Notes: generated by a model from the sequence alone, not told the origin. A stretch of 53,327 nucleotides of DNA from Flavicella sp042091695 (GCA_042091695.1 JBELHA010000014.1:1-53327); one strand, 5' to 3'; shown: positions 1 through 8,498, counted from the first letter of the stretch. Numbers and translations: made by a program.

Positions 1-171
1 AATTTACAAATATCGGACAGTTGTAGTTTGAGATATGTTTTAGTTTTCAAATAGCAATTGATACAAGAATACTTTTGAATTTTGTAAAGTAGAATTGTTT
101 GTACTAAAATAAACCATTCTTTGGTGTGTATTATTATCTGTGTAATGCCTGAGTTTATTGTCAAGGGATGC

Positions 172-204
172 TGTATAGATACTGTATAGATAGTGTATAG
201 ATAA
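172..204. repeat. Three tandem 11-bp direct repeats
   Basis: Three head-to-tail copies of TGTATAGATAN (N = C, G, A) lie at 172-182, 183-193 and 194-204. The period is close to one helical turn, so all copies would face the same side of the DNA. No known function is assigned; it may be a slippage-prone repeat or a protein-binding array. Confidence 0.75.
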
Positions 205-389
205 AGCATACATAGAGTATTAAAATGTTAAAATTTAAAGCACAATAACTTTAGTAATGGCTTGGGGATAAAAATCTTTGAAAAGAATGATAACACTGTA
301 AAGACAATCTTCTTTTAGTTAAATTATTAGAAAAAATAATTACGGTAGCTGCGTCTTGTGGAGATTCTGTATGTACAAATTTGAGAACT

Positions 390-428
390 AAAAAAGCCCC
401 TTTTCTTGTTTGGAAAAAGGGCTTTATT
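390..428 (-). terminator. Terminator after lptB
   Basis: The arms AAAGCCC (393-399) and GGGCTTT (419-425) are extended inward by a TTTTC/GAAAA pairing with one mismatch. Read on the minus strand, the hairpin is followed by a run of six T. It lies about 15 bp past the lptB stop codon and ends the kdsD-tatC-lptB unit. Confidence 0.8.
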
Positions 429-442
429 GTGTTTAGAATTCT

Positions 443-1180
443 TTATTTGAACTTATTTTCTTGTAAGATAAAACTCTCTCCCAAGTATACCTTTCGAACT
501 TGTGGGTCGTCTGCCAATTCTTGAGGCGTACCTTCCTTCAAAATCCCTCCATTGTACATCAAATAGGTTTTGTCAGTAATTGCTAGGGTTGCTTGTACAT
601 CGTGGTCGGTGATCAAGATACCGATATTTCTGTTTTTTAGCTGTGCTACGATGCTTTGAATGTCCTCAACTGCAATAGGGTCTACCCCAGCAAAAGGTTC
701 GTCGAGCAAGATGAACTTTGGGTCTGAAGCCAAACAACGGGCAATTTCCGTACGTCTTCTTTCCCCTCCAGACAATAAGTCTCCACGGTTTTTGCGCACA
801 TGTCCCAAACTAAACTCTTCGATCAGGCTTTCTAGTTTTTCGTCTTCCTCTTGCTTGCTGCGTCCTGTAAATTGCAATACCGAACGGATATTGTCTTCCA
901 CGGACAGTTTTCTGAAGATAGAAGCCTCTTGTGCTAAGTATCCTATTCCCTTTTGAGCTCTTTTGTACATCGGATCTGCAGTGATGTCTTCATCTTCTAG
1001 ATATATATTTCCTGCATTGGGTTGTACCATTCCCACAATCATGTAAAAAGAAGTGGTTTTTCCCGCACCATTGGGACCCAATAAACCGATGATTTCTCCT
1101 TGGTTTACCTCCAGAGAAATACCTTTAACGACCTTACGGCTCCCGTATATTTTTTGAATATTTTCAGCTCTTAATTTCAT
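443..1180 (-). CDS. lptB: LPS export ABC transporter ATPase LptB
   Basis: This is the cytoplasmic ATPase that, with LptF and LptG, powers extraction of lipopolysaccharide from the inner membrane for delivery across the periplasm. The 245-aa protein shows Walker A GPNGAGKTT (about residues 35-43), signature LLSGGERRR (about 136-144), Walker B FILLDEPFAG and the switch His in ITDHDV. The GERRR form of the signature and the length are typical of LptB rather than of other ABC ATPases. It is last in a minus-strand unit after kdsD and tatC and is followed by a strong terminator. LptF/G/A/C are not in the window. KdsD upstream supplies the Kdo pathway, so the unit has an envelope theme. Confidence 0.95.
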   Translation of the reverse strand: MKLRAENIQKIYGSRKVVKGISLEVNQGEIIGLLGPNGAGKTTSFYMIVGMVQPNAGNIYLEDEDITADPMYKRAQKGIGYLAQEASIFRKLSVEDNIRSVLQFTGRSKQEEDEKLESLIEEFSLGHVRKNRGDLLSGGERRRTEIARCLASDPKFILLDEPFAGVDPIAVEDIQSIVAQLKNRNIGILITDHDVQATLAITDKTYLMYNGGILKEGTPQELADDPQVRKVYLGESFILQENKFK

Positions 1181-1203
1181 AGGGTAAAATTACAAAATTA
1201 GGG

Positions 1204-2016
1204 TTATAGATTTTGTTTTTCCTGTTTTTTTATGACCGCTCTCGACACATAAATACTAATTTCATACAATATCAATACCGGTATGGATACGATGATTTGA
1301 CTCGCTACATCGGGTGGTGTGATGATGGCTGAGAGCAATAATACAACAACCAATGCATGTTTTCTGTAGGTTTTTAAGAAGGTTGGTGTTAGCAATCCTA
1401 TTTTCGTCAAAAAGTAAATCAAGACTGGTAGTTCAAAAATTACTGCCACTCCTAAAATGGTGTTGGTCACCATGGAAATATAGGAAGAGAGTGTAAAGTT
1501 GTTTTGTATGGCATCTGTGATCTCAAAATTGTAAAAGAAATAGACCGACATGGGGACAATCACGTAAAAGCTAAAAACCACTCCCGTAAAAAACAACAAA
1601 GAGGTGATAAATAAAAAACCTTTGGACTTTTTGACTTCTTCTTCGTGTAGTCCAGGCGATATAAACTTCCATAATTCCCACAATATATATGGAAAAGAGA
1701 CGATAATTCCTAATATCATAGAGGTCCATATGGCATTCATCAATTGGTTGGTCATCGACAAACTCTGTAGTTTTTGAGGAAAAGAAACCCCACAAAAATC
1801 ACTATCTATACCGATGCTTTTAAATGTAGTACAGAAAAACTCATAGGTAACAAAGTCCGTTTTGAGGTGTGCCAACAAAAATAAGTCATAGACCTCTTTT
1901 TTAAAGGCAAACAATACAATTCCAAAGAGGAATATTGCGATAAAAGAACGGACTAGGTGCCATCTCAATTCTTCGAGATGAGACAAAAAGGACATTTGAT
2001 TCTTTTCAGTACTCAT
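1204..2016 (-). CDS. tatC: Twin-arginine translocase subunit TatC
   Basis: TatC is the polytopic core of the Tat translocase, which exports folded proteins carrying twin-arginine signal peptides. The 270-aa sequence opens with the family motif SFLSHLEELRWHLVRS (about residues 9-24) and contains about six hydrophobic segments. The conserved region FPYILWELWKFISPGL lies in the first cytoplasmic loop. Length and motifs are normal for the family. The gene sits 51 bp downstream of kdsD and 23 bp upstream of lptB on the same strand, so co-transcription is likely. No tatA is seen in the window, so its partner must be encoded elsewhere. Identity is secure from motifs alone. Confidence 0.96.
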   Translation of the reverse strand: MSTEKNQMSFLSHLEELRWHLVRSFIAIFLFGIVLFAFKKEVYDLFLLAHLKTDFVTYEFFCTTFKSIGIDSDFCGVSFPQKLQSLSMTNQLMNAIWTSMILGIIVSFPYILWELWKFISPGLHEEEVKKSKGFLFITSLLFFTGVVFSFYVIVPMSVYFFYNFEITDAIQNNFTLSSYISMVTNTILGVAVIFELPVLIYFLTKIGLLTPTFLKTYRKHALVVVLLLSAIITPPDVASQIIVSIPVLILYEISIYVSRAVIKKQEKQNL

Positions 2017-2067
2017 ATTTATCTAATTCTTTTTTTGGCGTGCTTTTTTATTTTTAGTCCTATCTTT

Positions 2068-3039
2068 TTAAAATATACCTTCTTTGATTAGGTCGTGTAG
2101 GTGTACAATACCCACATAATGCTCTTGGTCATCGGTCACAAGTATTTGAGTGATTCCGTGGTCTTCTAATGTTCGTAAGGCATCAATCGCCATGTCGTTG
2201 GCATTGAGTGTTTTGGGGTTTTGGGTCATGATGTCTTTGGCAGTCAACGTACGGATATCCTTATTGTTTTCCAGCATTCTTCGGATATCTCCATCCGTAA
2301 TCATACCTACTACTTTTTTATCTTCCAATACTGCAGTAGCTCCCAACCGTTTGTTAGAGATTTCTATGATGGCATCTTTTACAGGAGTATCTGTAGCGAC
2401 GATAGGCAATTCGTTGTTCGCAATGAGATCGCTTATTCTTAAATATAGTTTTTTCCCCAAAGCTCCCCCTGGGTGGTATTTTGCAAAATCATTGCTTGTA
2501 AATTCTTTCATTTCTAAAAGACAAACCGCCAAGGCATCTCCCATAACTAGCTGTGCAGTCGTACTTGTAGTAGGGGCAAGGTTGTTGGGACAAGCTTCTT
2601 TTTCTACATAACAATTGAGCGTGAAATCTGCGTTTTTTCCTAAAAAAGAAGTGGCGTTTCCTGTCAATGCGATAAGTTTGTTTCCGTAGTTTTGGATCAA
2701 AGGTACGAGTACTTTTATCTCAGGTGTGTTTCCACTTTTAGAAATACAAATAACGGTATCGTCTTGTTGGATATTTCCCAAATCCCCATGAATTGCATCC
2801 GCTGCATGCATGAATATTGCTGGTGTTCCAGTAGAATTCATGGTGGCTACAATCTTATTAGCGATGATAGCACTTTTACCAATACCCGTAATGATAACCC
2901 TTCCTTTAGATTCAAATATAAAGTTTACGGCGTCTTCAAAATCAGTATCAATTAAATTCGTTAAATTCGCAATAGCTTTGCTTTCTAGTTCTATAGTTTG
3001 CAAAGCGTTTTCAATAATGGTATTTGGTTTTTTTTTCAA
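2068..3039 (-). CDS. kdsD: Arabinose-5-phosphate isomerase (KpsF/GutQ family)
   Basis: The predicted reaction is D-ribulose 5-phosphate to D-arabinose 5-phosphate, the first step of Kdo synthesis for lipopolysaccharide. The 323-aa protein has an N-terminal SIS sugar-isomerase domain (about residues 35-170; motifs GRVIITGIGKS and CISKSGNTPE) followed by two CBS domains (about 200-320; for example GMITDGDIRRML and VGIVHLHDLI). This SIS-CBS-CBS layout is that of KdsD/KpsF/GutQ. KdsB, a later enzyme of the same pathway, is encoded at 40359. It is the first gene of the unit ending in lptB and is divergent from recQ. A capsule-specific KpsF role cannot be excluded, but no capsule genes are nearby. 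Confidence 0.92.
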   Translation of the reverse strand: MKKKPNTIIENALQTIELESKAIANLTNLIDTDFEDAVNFIFESKGRVIITGIGKSAIIANKIVATMNSTGTPAIFMHAADAIHGDLGNIQQDDTVICISKSGNTPEIKVLVPLIQNYGNKLIALTGNATSFLGKNADFTLNCYVEKEACPNNLAPTTSTTAQLVMGDALAVCLLEMKEFTSNDFAKYHPGGALGKKLYLRISDLIANNELPIVATDTPVKDAIIEISNKRLGATAVLEDKKVVGMITDGDIRRMLENNKDIRTLTAKDIMTQNPKTLNANDMAIDALRTLEDHGITQILVTDDQEHYVGIVHLHDLIKEGIF

Positions 3040-3084
3040 TGATTTTAATTTTTATAGAATGAAAAAAAGTGATATCTTTAATTG

Positions 3085-3092
3085 CAAATGTA
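3085..3092 (-). promoter_or_regulatory. Putative -7 element for kdsD-tatC-lptB
   Basis: The minus strand reads TACATTTG, an exact match to the Bacteroidetes -7 consensus TAnnTTTG, about 46 bp upstream of the kdsD ATG. I found no -33 TTG at 17-23 bp, so this is a partial match. Confidence 0.5.
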
Positions 3093-3116
3093 TCTAAAAT
3101 TAGATTAAGAAAGGTA

Positions 3117-5318
3117 ATGATTAGAAAGGAAATTGATATACATGGTCCATTAAAGAAATTTTTTGGTTTCTCGAAATTCAAGGGACTACAAGAAGAAGTG
3201 GTTCGTAGTATTGTTGCTGGTAAAAACACTTTTGCAATTATGCCTACTGGTGGAGGTAAATCTCTTTGCTATCAGCTTCCTGCATTAATGAAAGAAGGAA
3301 CGGCAATAGTCATTTCACCTTTAATTGCATTGATGAAAAATCAAGTTGATGCCATTCGTGGAGTTTCCGAAAATGACGGTATAGCACATGTCTTAAATTC
3401 TTCCTTAAATAAGGCAGATGTACAACGTGTGATGTCTGATATTGAGACAGGGGTGACTAAATTATTATATGTAGCACCTGAATCTTTGATCAAAGAGGAG
3501 TATATTACTTTTTTACAAAATCAAAATATCTCTTTTGTTGCTATTGATGAAGCCCACTGTATTTCTGAATGGGGGCATGATTTTCGTCCTGAATACCGAA
3601 ACCTAAAGAATATTATCAAAAACATAGACAATGTTCCTCTTATAGGTTTGACTGCTACAGCGACAGAAAAAGTACAGGAAGATATCCTCAAAACCTTAGG
3701 GATTTCTGACGCTAAGAGATTTAAAGCTTCTTTTAATAGACCCAATTTGTTTTATGATGTACGTCCCAAAACAGACGATGTATACAGTGATATCATTCGA
3801 TTTGTCAAAGGGTATCAAGGAAAATCTGGGGTGATCTATTGTTTGAGTAGAAAGAAAGTTGAAGAAGTAGCTCAGATTTTACAGGTCAATGGTATCAATG
3901 CATTGCCGTATCACGCAGGCTTGGATGCCAAGACTAGAGCTAAACATCAAGATATGTTCTTGATGGAAGATACAGATGTAATTGTTGCTACTATTGCATT
4001 TGGTATGGGAATTGACAAACCAGATGTTCGTTTTGTGATACACCACGACATTCCAAAAAGTTTGGAGAGTTACTACCAAGAAACAGGTCGCGCAGGTCGT
4101 GATGATGGCGAGGGCTATTGTTTGGCTTATTATGCCTACAAAGACATCGAGAAACTCGAAAAGTTTATGGCAAGCAAACCCGTAGCGGAACAAGAAATAG
4201 GACATGCACTTTTGCAAGAAGTCGTTGGCTACGCTGAAACTTCAATGAGTAGGCGTAAATATCTGCTGCATTATTTTGGAGAAGAATTTGACGAGGTCAA
4301 TGGTTTGGGAGCTGAAATGGATGACAATACCAAGCACCCAAAACAAAAAATTGAAGCCAAAGAGGATGTTGCAACCTTATTAAAAGTGGTTCGAGATTCC
4401 AAAGAAAAATACAAGTCTAAAGACATTGTTGCTACTCTCGTAGGGAAAGAAAACGCAATGTTGACCTCACATAAAACTCCAGAGAGGCCATTTTTTGGTT
4501 GTGGAAAGCACCGAAATGAAGAGTATTGGATGGCATTGATTCGTCAAACATTCGTGGCCAATTATTTGCGAAAGGAAATTGAACAATATGGCGTTTTAAA
4601 GTTGCCAGAAAAAGGGCATGAATTCATAGCCAATCCCATTTCCTTTATGATGACTGCAGATCATGAATATACCAAAGAAGCAGTTGCGGGAAATGGTATT
4701 GTAAACTCAAAAAAGATAGGAGGCGTAAGCGATAAAAAGCTGATGGTTTTACTCAAAGATTTAAGGAAGAAAGTAGCTAAGAAAAAAGGGATACCTCCCT
4801 TTGCTATTTTTCAAGACCCTAGTTTGGATGCGATGACACTTAGGTATCCAATAACGATTGAGGAACTTTGTAATGTACATGGAATAGGAGATGGTAAGGC
4901 AAAAAAATTCGGAAAGGAATTTGTTTCCTTAATTGATGGCTATGTCACTGAAAATGATATTACAAGGCCTGATGATTTAATTGTCAAAGGTACTGGCGTT
5001 AAATCTGGTTTAAAATTGTATATCATTCAAAATACAGATCGAAAATTACCTTTGGAAGATATAGCCAAGTCTAAAGGTTTGGAAATGGAAGATTTGATCA
5101 AAGAAATTGAAACGATTATCTATTCAGGAACAAAATTAGACATATCATATTATATAGATGATATGCTAGACGAAGAGCAACAAGAAGATATCATGGCATA
5201 TTTTATGGAAGCCGAAACCGACGAAATAGAGGATGCTTTGGAAGAGTTTGATGGAGATTATGAAGAAGAGGAATTGAGATTGATGCGTGTAAAATTCCTT
5301 AGTGAAGTTGCTAATTAG
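3117..5318 (+). CDS. recQ: ATP-dependent DNA helicase RecQ
   Basis: RecQ is a 3'-5' DNA helicase of recombinational repair. I take the ATG at 3117, giving 733 aa and starting MIRKEIDIHG; the upstream GTG at 3069 adds 16 residues that do not resemble the family. Walker A PTGGGKS is at 43-49. The DEAH box IDEAHCISEWGHDFRPEY and motif VI (YYQETGRAGRDDGEG) follow. A winged-helix RQC region and an HRDC domain (FQDPSLDAM through HGIGDGKAKKFG) come next, with an acidic C-terminal tail. The zinc subdomain is unusual: after the RRKYLLHYFGEEF motif the four zinc-binding cysteines of E. coli RecQ are absent. It begins a same-strand run with two ppk2 genes and a Smr gene. Confidence 0.95.
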   Translation: MIRKEIDIHGPLKKFFGFSKFKGLQEEVVRSIVAGKNTFAIMPTGGGKSLCYQLPALMKEGTAIVISPLIALMKNQVDAIRGVSENDGIAHVLNSSLNKADVQRVMSDIETGVTKLLYVAPESLIKEEYITFLQNQNISFVAIDEAHCISEWGHDFRPEYRNLKNIIKNIDNVPLIGLTATATEKVQEDILKTLGISDAKRFKASFNRPNLFYDVRPKTDDVYSDIIRFVKGYQGKSGVIYCLSRKKVEEVAQILQVNGINALPYHAGLDAKTRAKHQDMFLMEDTDVIVATIAFGMGIDKPDVRFVIHHDIPKSLESYYQETGRAGRDDGEGYCLAYYAYKDIEKLEKFMASKPVAEQEIGHALLQEVVGYAETSMSRRKYLLHYFGEEFDEVNGLGAEMDDNTKHPKQKIEAKEDVATLLKVVRDSKEKYKSKDIVATLVGKENAMLTSHKTPERPFFGCGKHRNEEYWMALIRQTFVANYLRKEIEQYGVLKLPEKGHEFIANPISFMMTADHEYTKEAVAGNGIVNSKKIGGVSDKKLMVLLKDLRKKVAKKKGIPPFAIFQDPSLDAMTLRYPITIEELCNVHGIGDGKAKKFGKEFVSLIDGYVTENDITRPDDLIVKGTGVKSGLKLYIIQNTDRKLPLEDIAKSKGLEMEDLIKEIETIIYSGTKLDISYYIDDMLDEEQQEDIMAYFMEAETDEIEDALEEFDGDYEEEELRLMRVKFLSEVAN

Positions 5319-5338
5319 AAAAAGAACAAGTAAAGAAA

Positions 5339-6196
5339 ATGAAAAAAAAGAACCTTCTTACACTAGAAGAGATAGAAAACGTGAGTTCTAGAGAGGATTT
5401 AAAAGATATTTTGAAAAGTAAAGGGAGTCACTTTTCTAAAGTTTTAAAGACCGTTGCCTACGAGGAAGAACTTAAGAAGCTCCAAGTTGAATTGGTAAAG
5501 TTACAACAGTGGGTCGCTACAAACAACAAACGTGTTGCCGTTATTTTTGAAGGAAGAGATGCTGCCGGAAAAGGTGGTGCTATTCGTAGGTTTATGGAGC
5601 ATTTAAGTCCTAGGTCTTCTCGTTTGGTAGCATTGAACAAACCTACCGATATCGAAAAAGGTCAGTGGTATTTTATGCGCTATATCAAAGAGCTGCCAAA
5701 TCCAGGAGAAATAGTCTTTTACGATAGAAGTTGGTACAATAGAGCAGTTGTAGAACCAGTGATGGGATTCTGCAATGAAAAAGAGTACAACGAGTTTATG
5801 TCTCAAGTACCTGAGTTTGAGCATATGTTGTATGAAGACGGTTTGATTATTATAAAATTTTGGTTGTCGATTTCCAAAGACGAGCAAAAAAAACGATTCA
5901 ACGCGCGTATGCAAAACCCATTAAAGCGATGGAAATTCAGTCCTGTAGATCAAAAAGGGCAAGAGTTATGGGATCGTTATTCCCATTATAAAGAACAGAT
6001 GTACAGTAAAACACACACGAGTTATAGTCCTTGGGTTATTGTTAAAACCAATGATAAAGAAGTAGCGCGATTGGAATGTATTCGTTATGTATTGTCTCGC
6101 TTTAATTACGAAGGCAAAGATTCAATATCAACCAATCTATTGGCAGATCCCAATGTAATCATGCATTATTTTAGATCGTCTCATCAAATAGATTAG
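5339..6196 (+). CDS. ppk2: Polyphosphate kinase 2 family protein, copy 1
   Basis: PPK2 enzymes transfer phosphate between inorganic polyphosphate and nucleotides, usually making NDP or NTP from NMP or NDP. The 285-aa single-domain protein carries Walker A GRDAAGKGG (72-80) and the Walker B-like motif DRSWYNRA (129-136). The lid region contains KDEQKKRFNARMQNPLKRWK. Single-domain length fits class I or III PPK2; substrate preference (AMP, ADP or GDP) cannot be read from motifs. It starts 20 bp after recQ and is followed at once by a paralogue sharing the same motifs. No ppk1 is present in the window. Family assignment is secure; direction of reaction in vivo is not. Confidence 0.92.
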   Translation: MKKKNLLTLEEIENVSSREDLKDILKSKGSHFSKVLKTVAYEEELKKLQVELVKLQQWVATNNKRVAVIFEGRDAAGKGGAIRRFMEHLSPRSSRLVALNKPTDIEKGQWYFMRYIKELPNPGEIVFYDRSWYNRAVVEPVMGFCNEKEYNEFMSQVPEFEHMLYEDGLIIIKFWLSISKDEQKKRFNARMQNPLKRWKFSPVDQKGQELWDRYSHYKEQMYSKTHTSYSPWVIVKTNDKEVARLECIRYVLSRFNYEGKDSISTNLLADPNVIMHYFRSSHQID

Positions 6197-6221
6197 TAAA
6201 TTAATTTAACACTACCCCTGT

Positions 6222-6229
6222 TATGTTTG
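6222..6229 (+). promoter_or_regulatory. Possible internal -7 element before ppk2 copy 2
   Basis: TATGTTTG matches TAnnTTTG exactly. It overlaps the first in-frame ATG (6223), so a transcript from here would begin near 6234 and favour the ATG at 6247 as start. There is no -33 TTG at the right distance. Confidence 0.35.
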
Positions 6230-6246
6230 TATCAGAACACATAGAA

Positions 6247-7017
6247 ATGAAAACAGCTTTAGATAAATTAAATACCAAACTAGGTATCAAAGGATTGTTT
6301 GCAAAGGATGCAGTGAGCATTGAGAGAGCTTTACGTATTTACGACTACGAAAAGAAACTCAAGAAATTGCAAACCAAACTCATTCAAATGCAGTCGTCTG
6401 TCATTGAGAATAACGAACGTGTTATCGTTATTTTTGAAGGCCGAGATGCAGCAGGAAAAGGGGGGGCTATCCGTCGTATTACAGAGCGTATCAATCCGCG
6501 GCATTTTCGTATTGTAGCCTTACCAAAACCGACTGAAGAAGAAAGAACTCAGTGGTACTTTCAACGCTATATTGACAAATTTCCACGAGCTGGAGAGATG
6601 GTTTTTTTTGATAGAAGTTGGTACAATAGAGCCGTAGTAGAACCTGTAAATGGTTTTTGCTCTGAAGAGGAGTACAGTATTTTTATGGAGCAAGTCAATG
6701 ATTTTGAGAAAATGATTACACAGTCAGGAATCAAACTGGTCAAGATATACATGTCTATCTCAAAAAGAGAACAAGAAAAACGTTTTGAAGAAATACAACA
6801 AAATCCATTGAAACAATGGAAGATGACAGATGTTGATAGAAAAGCACAAGATTTGTGGGATTCCTATACCGTATATAAGGATAAAATGTTTGAAAATACA
6901 CCTGTTACAGCAGTTCCTTGGAAAATAATTAAGGCCAATAAAAAAACTGTTGCAAGAATTAACTCTATAGAGTATTTGTTATCACAAATTCCCTATGATA
7001 CCGATAAAGAACTTTAA
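6247..7017 (+). CDS. Polyphosphate kinase 2 family protein, copy 2
   Basis: This is a second PPK2 paralogue directly downstream of the first, 256 aa from the ATG at 6247. An ATG at 6223 is possible but lies inside a -7-like element and adds 8 residues. It has the same signature set: GRDAAGKGG (about 65-73) and DRSWYNRAVVEPV, with a lid region reading REQEKRFEEIQQNPLKQWK. Differences from copy 1 are concentrated in the N-terminus and lid region, which in this family influence substrate choice, so the pair may divide NMP and NDP substrates; that is inference. The stop codon TAA directly abuts the ATG of the Smr gene, implying translational coupling. Confidence 0.9.
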   Translation: MKTALDKLNTKLGIKGLFAKDAVSIERALRIYDYEKKLKKLQTKLIQMQSSVIENNERVIVIFEGRDAAGKGGAIRRITERINPRHFRIVALPKPTEEERTQWYFQRYIDKFPRAGEMVFFDRSWYNRAVVEPVNGFCSEEEYSIFMEQVNDFEKMITQSGIKLVKIYMSISKREQEKRFEEIQQNPLKQWKMTDVDRKAQDLWDSYTVYKDKMFENTPVTAVPWKIIKANKKTVARINSIEYLLSQIPYDTDKEL

Positions 7018-7605
7018 ATGAAAGTAATCGCAATGCAGCCAAAAGGATTTCAAAAAGGGGACAAGGTATTAGTTATGAACGAATCAGTTCGTGGCGTTGT
7101 AGTGAGTAGTAAAGGAAATCAGATTTTAGTATTGGAGGAAAATGGGTTTGAATTGTTCCATAATCCTGATAATCTGATAAAACTCAAACAAGAACAGTCA
7201 GAATTGTCTCGTTTTTCTGATATTGACAATTCTTTATTTTTGCAAAAGAAATTTGAAAAAAAACAAGTCCATTCAGGTAAGAAATTAAAGTCTAAAAAGT
7301 TAGAACTCCATCCGCCGATGGAAGTTGATTTACACATCCAACATTTGGTGAAATCAAACAAGGGCATGAGTAATTTTGACATGTTGACACTTCAATTGGA
7401 TACCGCCAAACACAAATTAGAGTTTGCCATACGCAAACGCATACCTCGTGTGGTTTTTATACACGGTGTAGGCGAGGGAGTACTGCAAAAAGAATTGAGT
7501 TATTTATTGTCGCGTTATCCGGTAAAGATTACGGATGGCTCTTACCAAAAATACGGGCAAGGTGCTACTGAGGTATATATTATTCAGAATACCTCAAAAA
7601 TCTAA
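7018..7605 (+). CDS. Smr/MutS2-like domain protein with DUF2027-type N-terminus
   Basis: The 195-aa protein has an N-terminal beta-rich segment (about 1-60; GDKVLVMNESVRGVVVSS) and a C-terminal Smr domain (about 100-195). The Smr domain shows the EVDLHIQHL motif near its start and the nuclease-loop-like motif FIHGVGEGVLQKEL. Smr domains are associated with nucleic-acid nicking endonucleases, but this architecture in Bacteroidota has no function I can state. It starts at the base after the ppk2 stop codon, so it is almost certainly translated from the same message. A start at 7033 (MQPKGF) is an alternative. It ends 2 bp from the convergent lipoprotein gene. Confidence 0.85.
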   Translation: MKVIAMQPKGFQKGDKVLVMNESVRGVVVSSKGNQILVLEENGFELFHNPDNLIKLKQEQSELSRFSDIDNSLFLQKKFEKKQVHSGKKLKSKKLELHPPMEVDLHIQHLVKSNKGMSNFDMLTLQLDTAKHKLEFAIRKRIPRVVFIHGVGEGVLQKELSYLLSRYPVKITDGSYQKYGQGATEVYIIQNTSKI

Positions 7606-7607
7606 AG

Positions 7608-8498
7608 TTAGTTGTTGCTACTTTCGGTAAGTTCAGGTAGCTCATTGATCGTGAAACTTCCTGTTTTCGTTCCCAAAGGATAGCCATTAGGGTAGCTGAT
7701 TTCTCCTGTGTCACTAGAAAAATTTAAAGTGACAAATTCAAAAACCATGGTGTAACTCTGTTGGTAATTATTGGTTGCAGGAGTTCCTGCTTCTATACTA
7801 TTTTCCGGGTGTTCAGGATCTAAATAATCTACAATAGTATCTACATCAATATCTGCAGTTTTGGATTCATTTATAGAGAGTATTCCGTCATTATCATCAT
7901 CCGTATCTAAATAATTCGGGATACCATCATTGTCTGTATCGTCATTGCTAGGGTCTCCATCGCCATCGATGTCCTCATCTATAGTTTTTATATTGTCTCC
8001 ATCATCGTCGGTATCAATATAATTTGGATAACCGTCATTGTCTAAATCATCGTTACTCAAGTCTCCGTCTTGGTTACTATCTTCTAAAGTACTTTCAACA
8101 TTGTCATTGTCATCGTAATCTATTGTGTTATTGATGATCAATTCTCCAGACCCAAGCCATTCTTCCAACACTGTTGGAGTGGCTGGCGGAATGTTTTGAC
8201 AGTAGTAAGAATTGTTGATTGCATCTGTAAAAATCCTGTAGTAAAAAGTACTATTTCCAGAGGGTTGTACGTTGTAGGAAGCCGCTGTCATAGGTGTTTT
8301 AAAAAAGATGTCGTCTGTATTGTCTTGATCTAGTTCTAAAACCAAAGATTCACTTCCAGAACTATTTATTTTATAAAACACTACAGAACCACAATTTTGA
8401 ATACTGGCATTGTCAAAATCAAAAGATGGTACATTAAAATCACCATCGTTACAGGCAGTGCAAAAAAGGAGCAATAGGAAGAGCTTTGTAATTTTCAT
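7608..8498 (-). CDS. Lipoprotein with thrombospondin type 3-like Ca-binding repeats
   Basis: This 296-aa lipoprotein has a short signal peptide ending in the lipobox LLFCTAC, with the acylated Cys at about residue 16. The residues after Cys (NDGDF) are acidic, which resembles the lipoprotein export signals that send Bacteroidota lipoproteins to the cell surface. The middle (about 135-235) is a run of Asp-rich units such as DNDGIPNYLDTDDDNDGI, typical of type 3 thrombospondin calcium-binding repeats. The flanking parts match no family I recognise. It is monocistronic, convergent with the Smr gene and divergent from the cysteine desulfurase gene. A surface structural or adhesive role is plausible but unproven. 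Confidence 0.8.
   Translation of the reverse strand: MKITKLFLLLLFCTACNDGDFNVPSFDFDNASIQNCGSVVFYKINSSGSESLVLELDQDNTDDIFFKTPMTAASYNVQPSGNSTFYYRIFTDAINNSYYCQNIPPATPTVLEEWLGSGELIINNTIDYDDNDNVESTLEDSNQDGDLSNDDLDNDGYPNYIDTDDDGDNIKTIDEDIDGDGDPSNDDTDNDGIPNYLDTDDDNDGILSINESKTADIDVDTIVDYLDPEHPENSIEAGTPATNNYQQSYTMVFEFVTLNFSSDTGEISYPNGYPLGTKTGSFTINELPELTESSNN

Larger units (their letters stand above)
1..442. other. Intergenic stretch, no supported gene
   Basis: Stop codons are dense in all frames except one open minus-strand frame (209 down to the left edge) whose composition does not look coding. The only structured elements are a threefold 11-bp direct repeat (172-204) and the terminator next to lptB (390-428). 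No tRNA-like or rRNA-like sequence was recognised. Confidence 0.6.

Noticed and set aside
1..209. Minus-strand open frame from an ATG at 209 running off the left edge (about 69 codons)
   Set aside because: The translation is dominated by Ile, Thr, Tyr, Lys and Leu with almost no Gly, Ala, Glu or Asp, and it runs through the 11-bp repeats. It looks like a chance opening in AT-rich DNA.
7608..8498. Frameshift or pseudogene because of low-complexity Asp-rich DNA
   Set aside because: The frame is intact from a lipoprotein signal to the stop codon, and the repeats keep their register.
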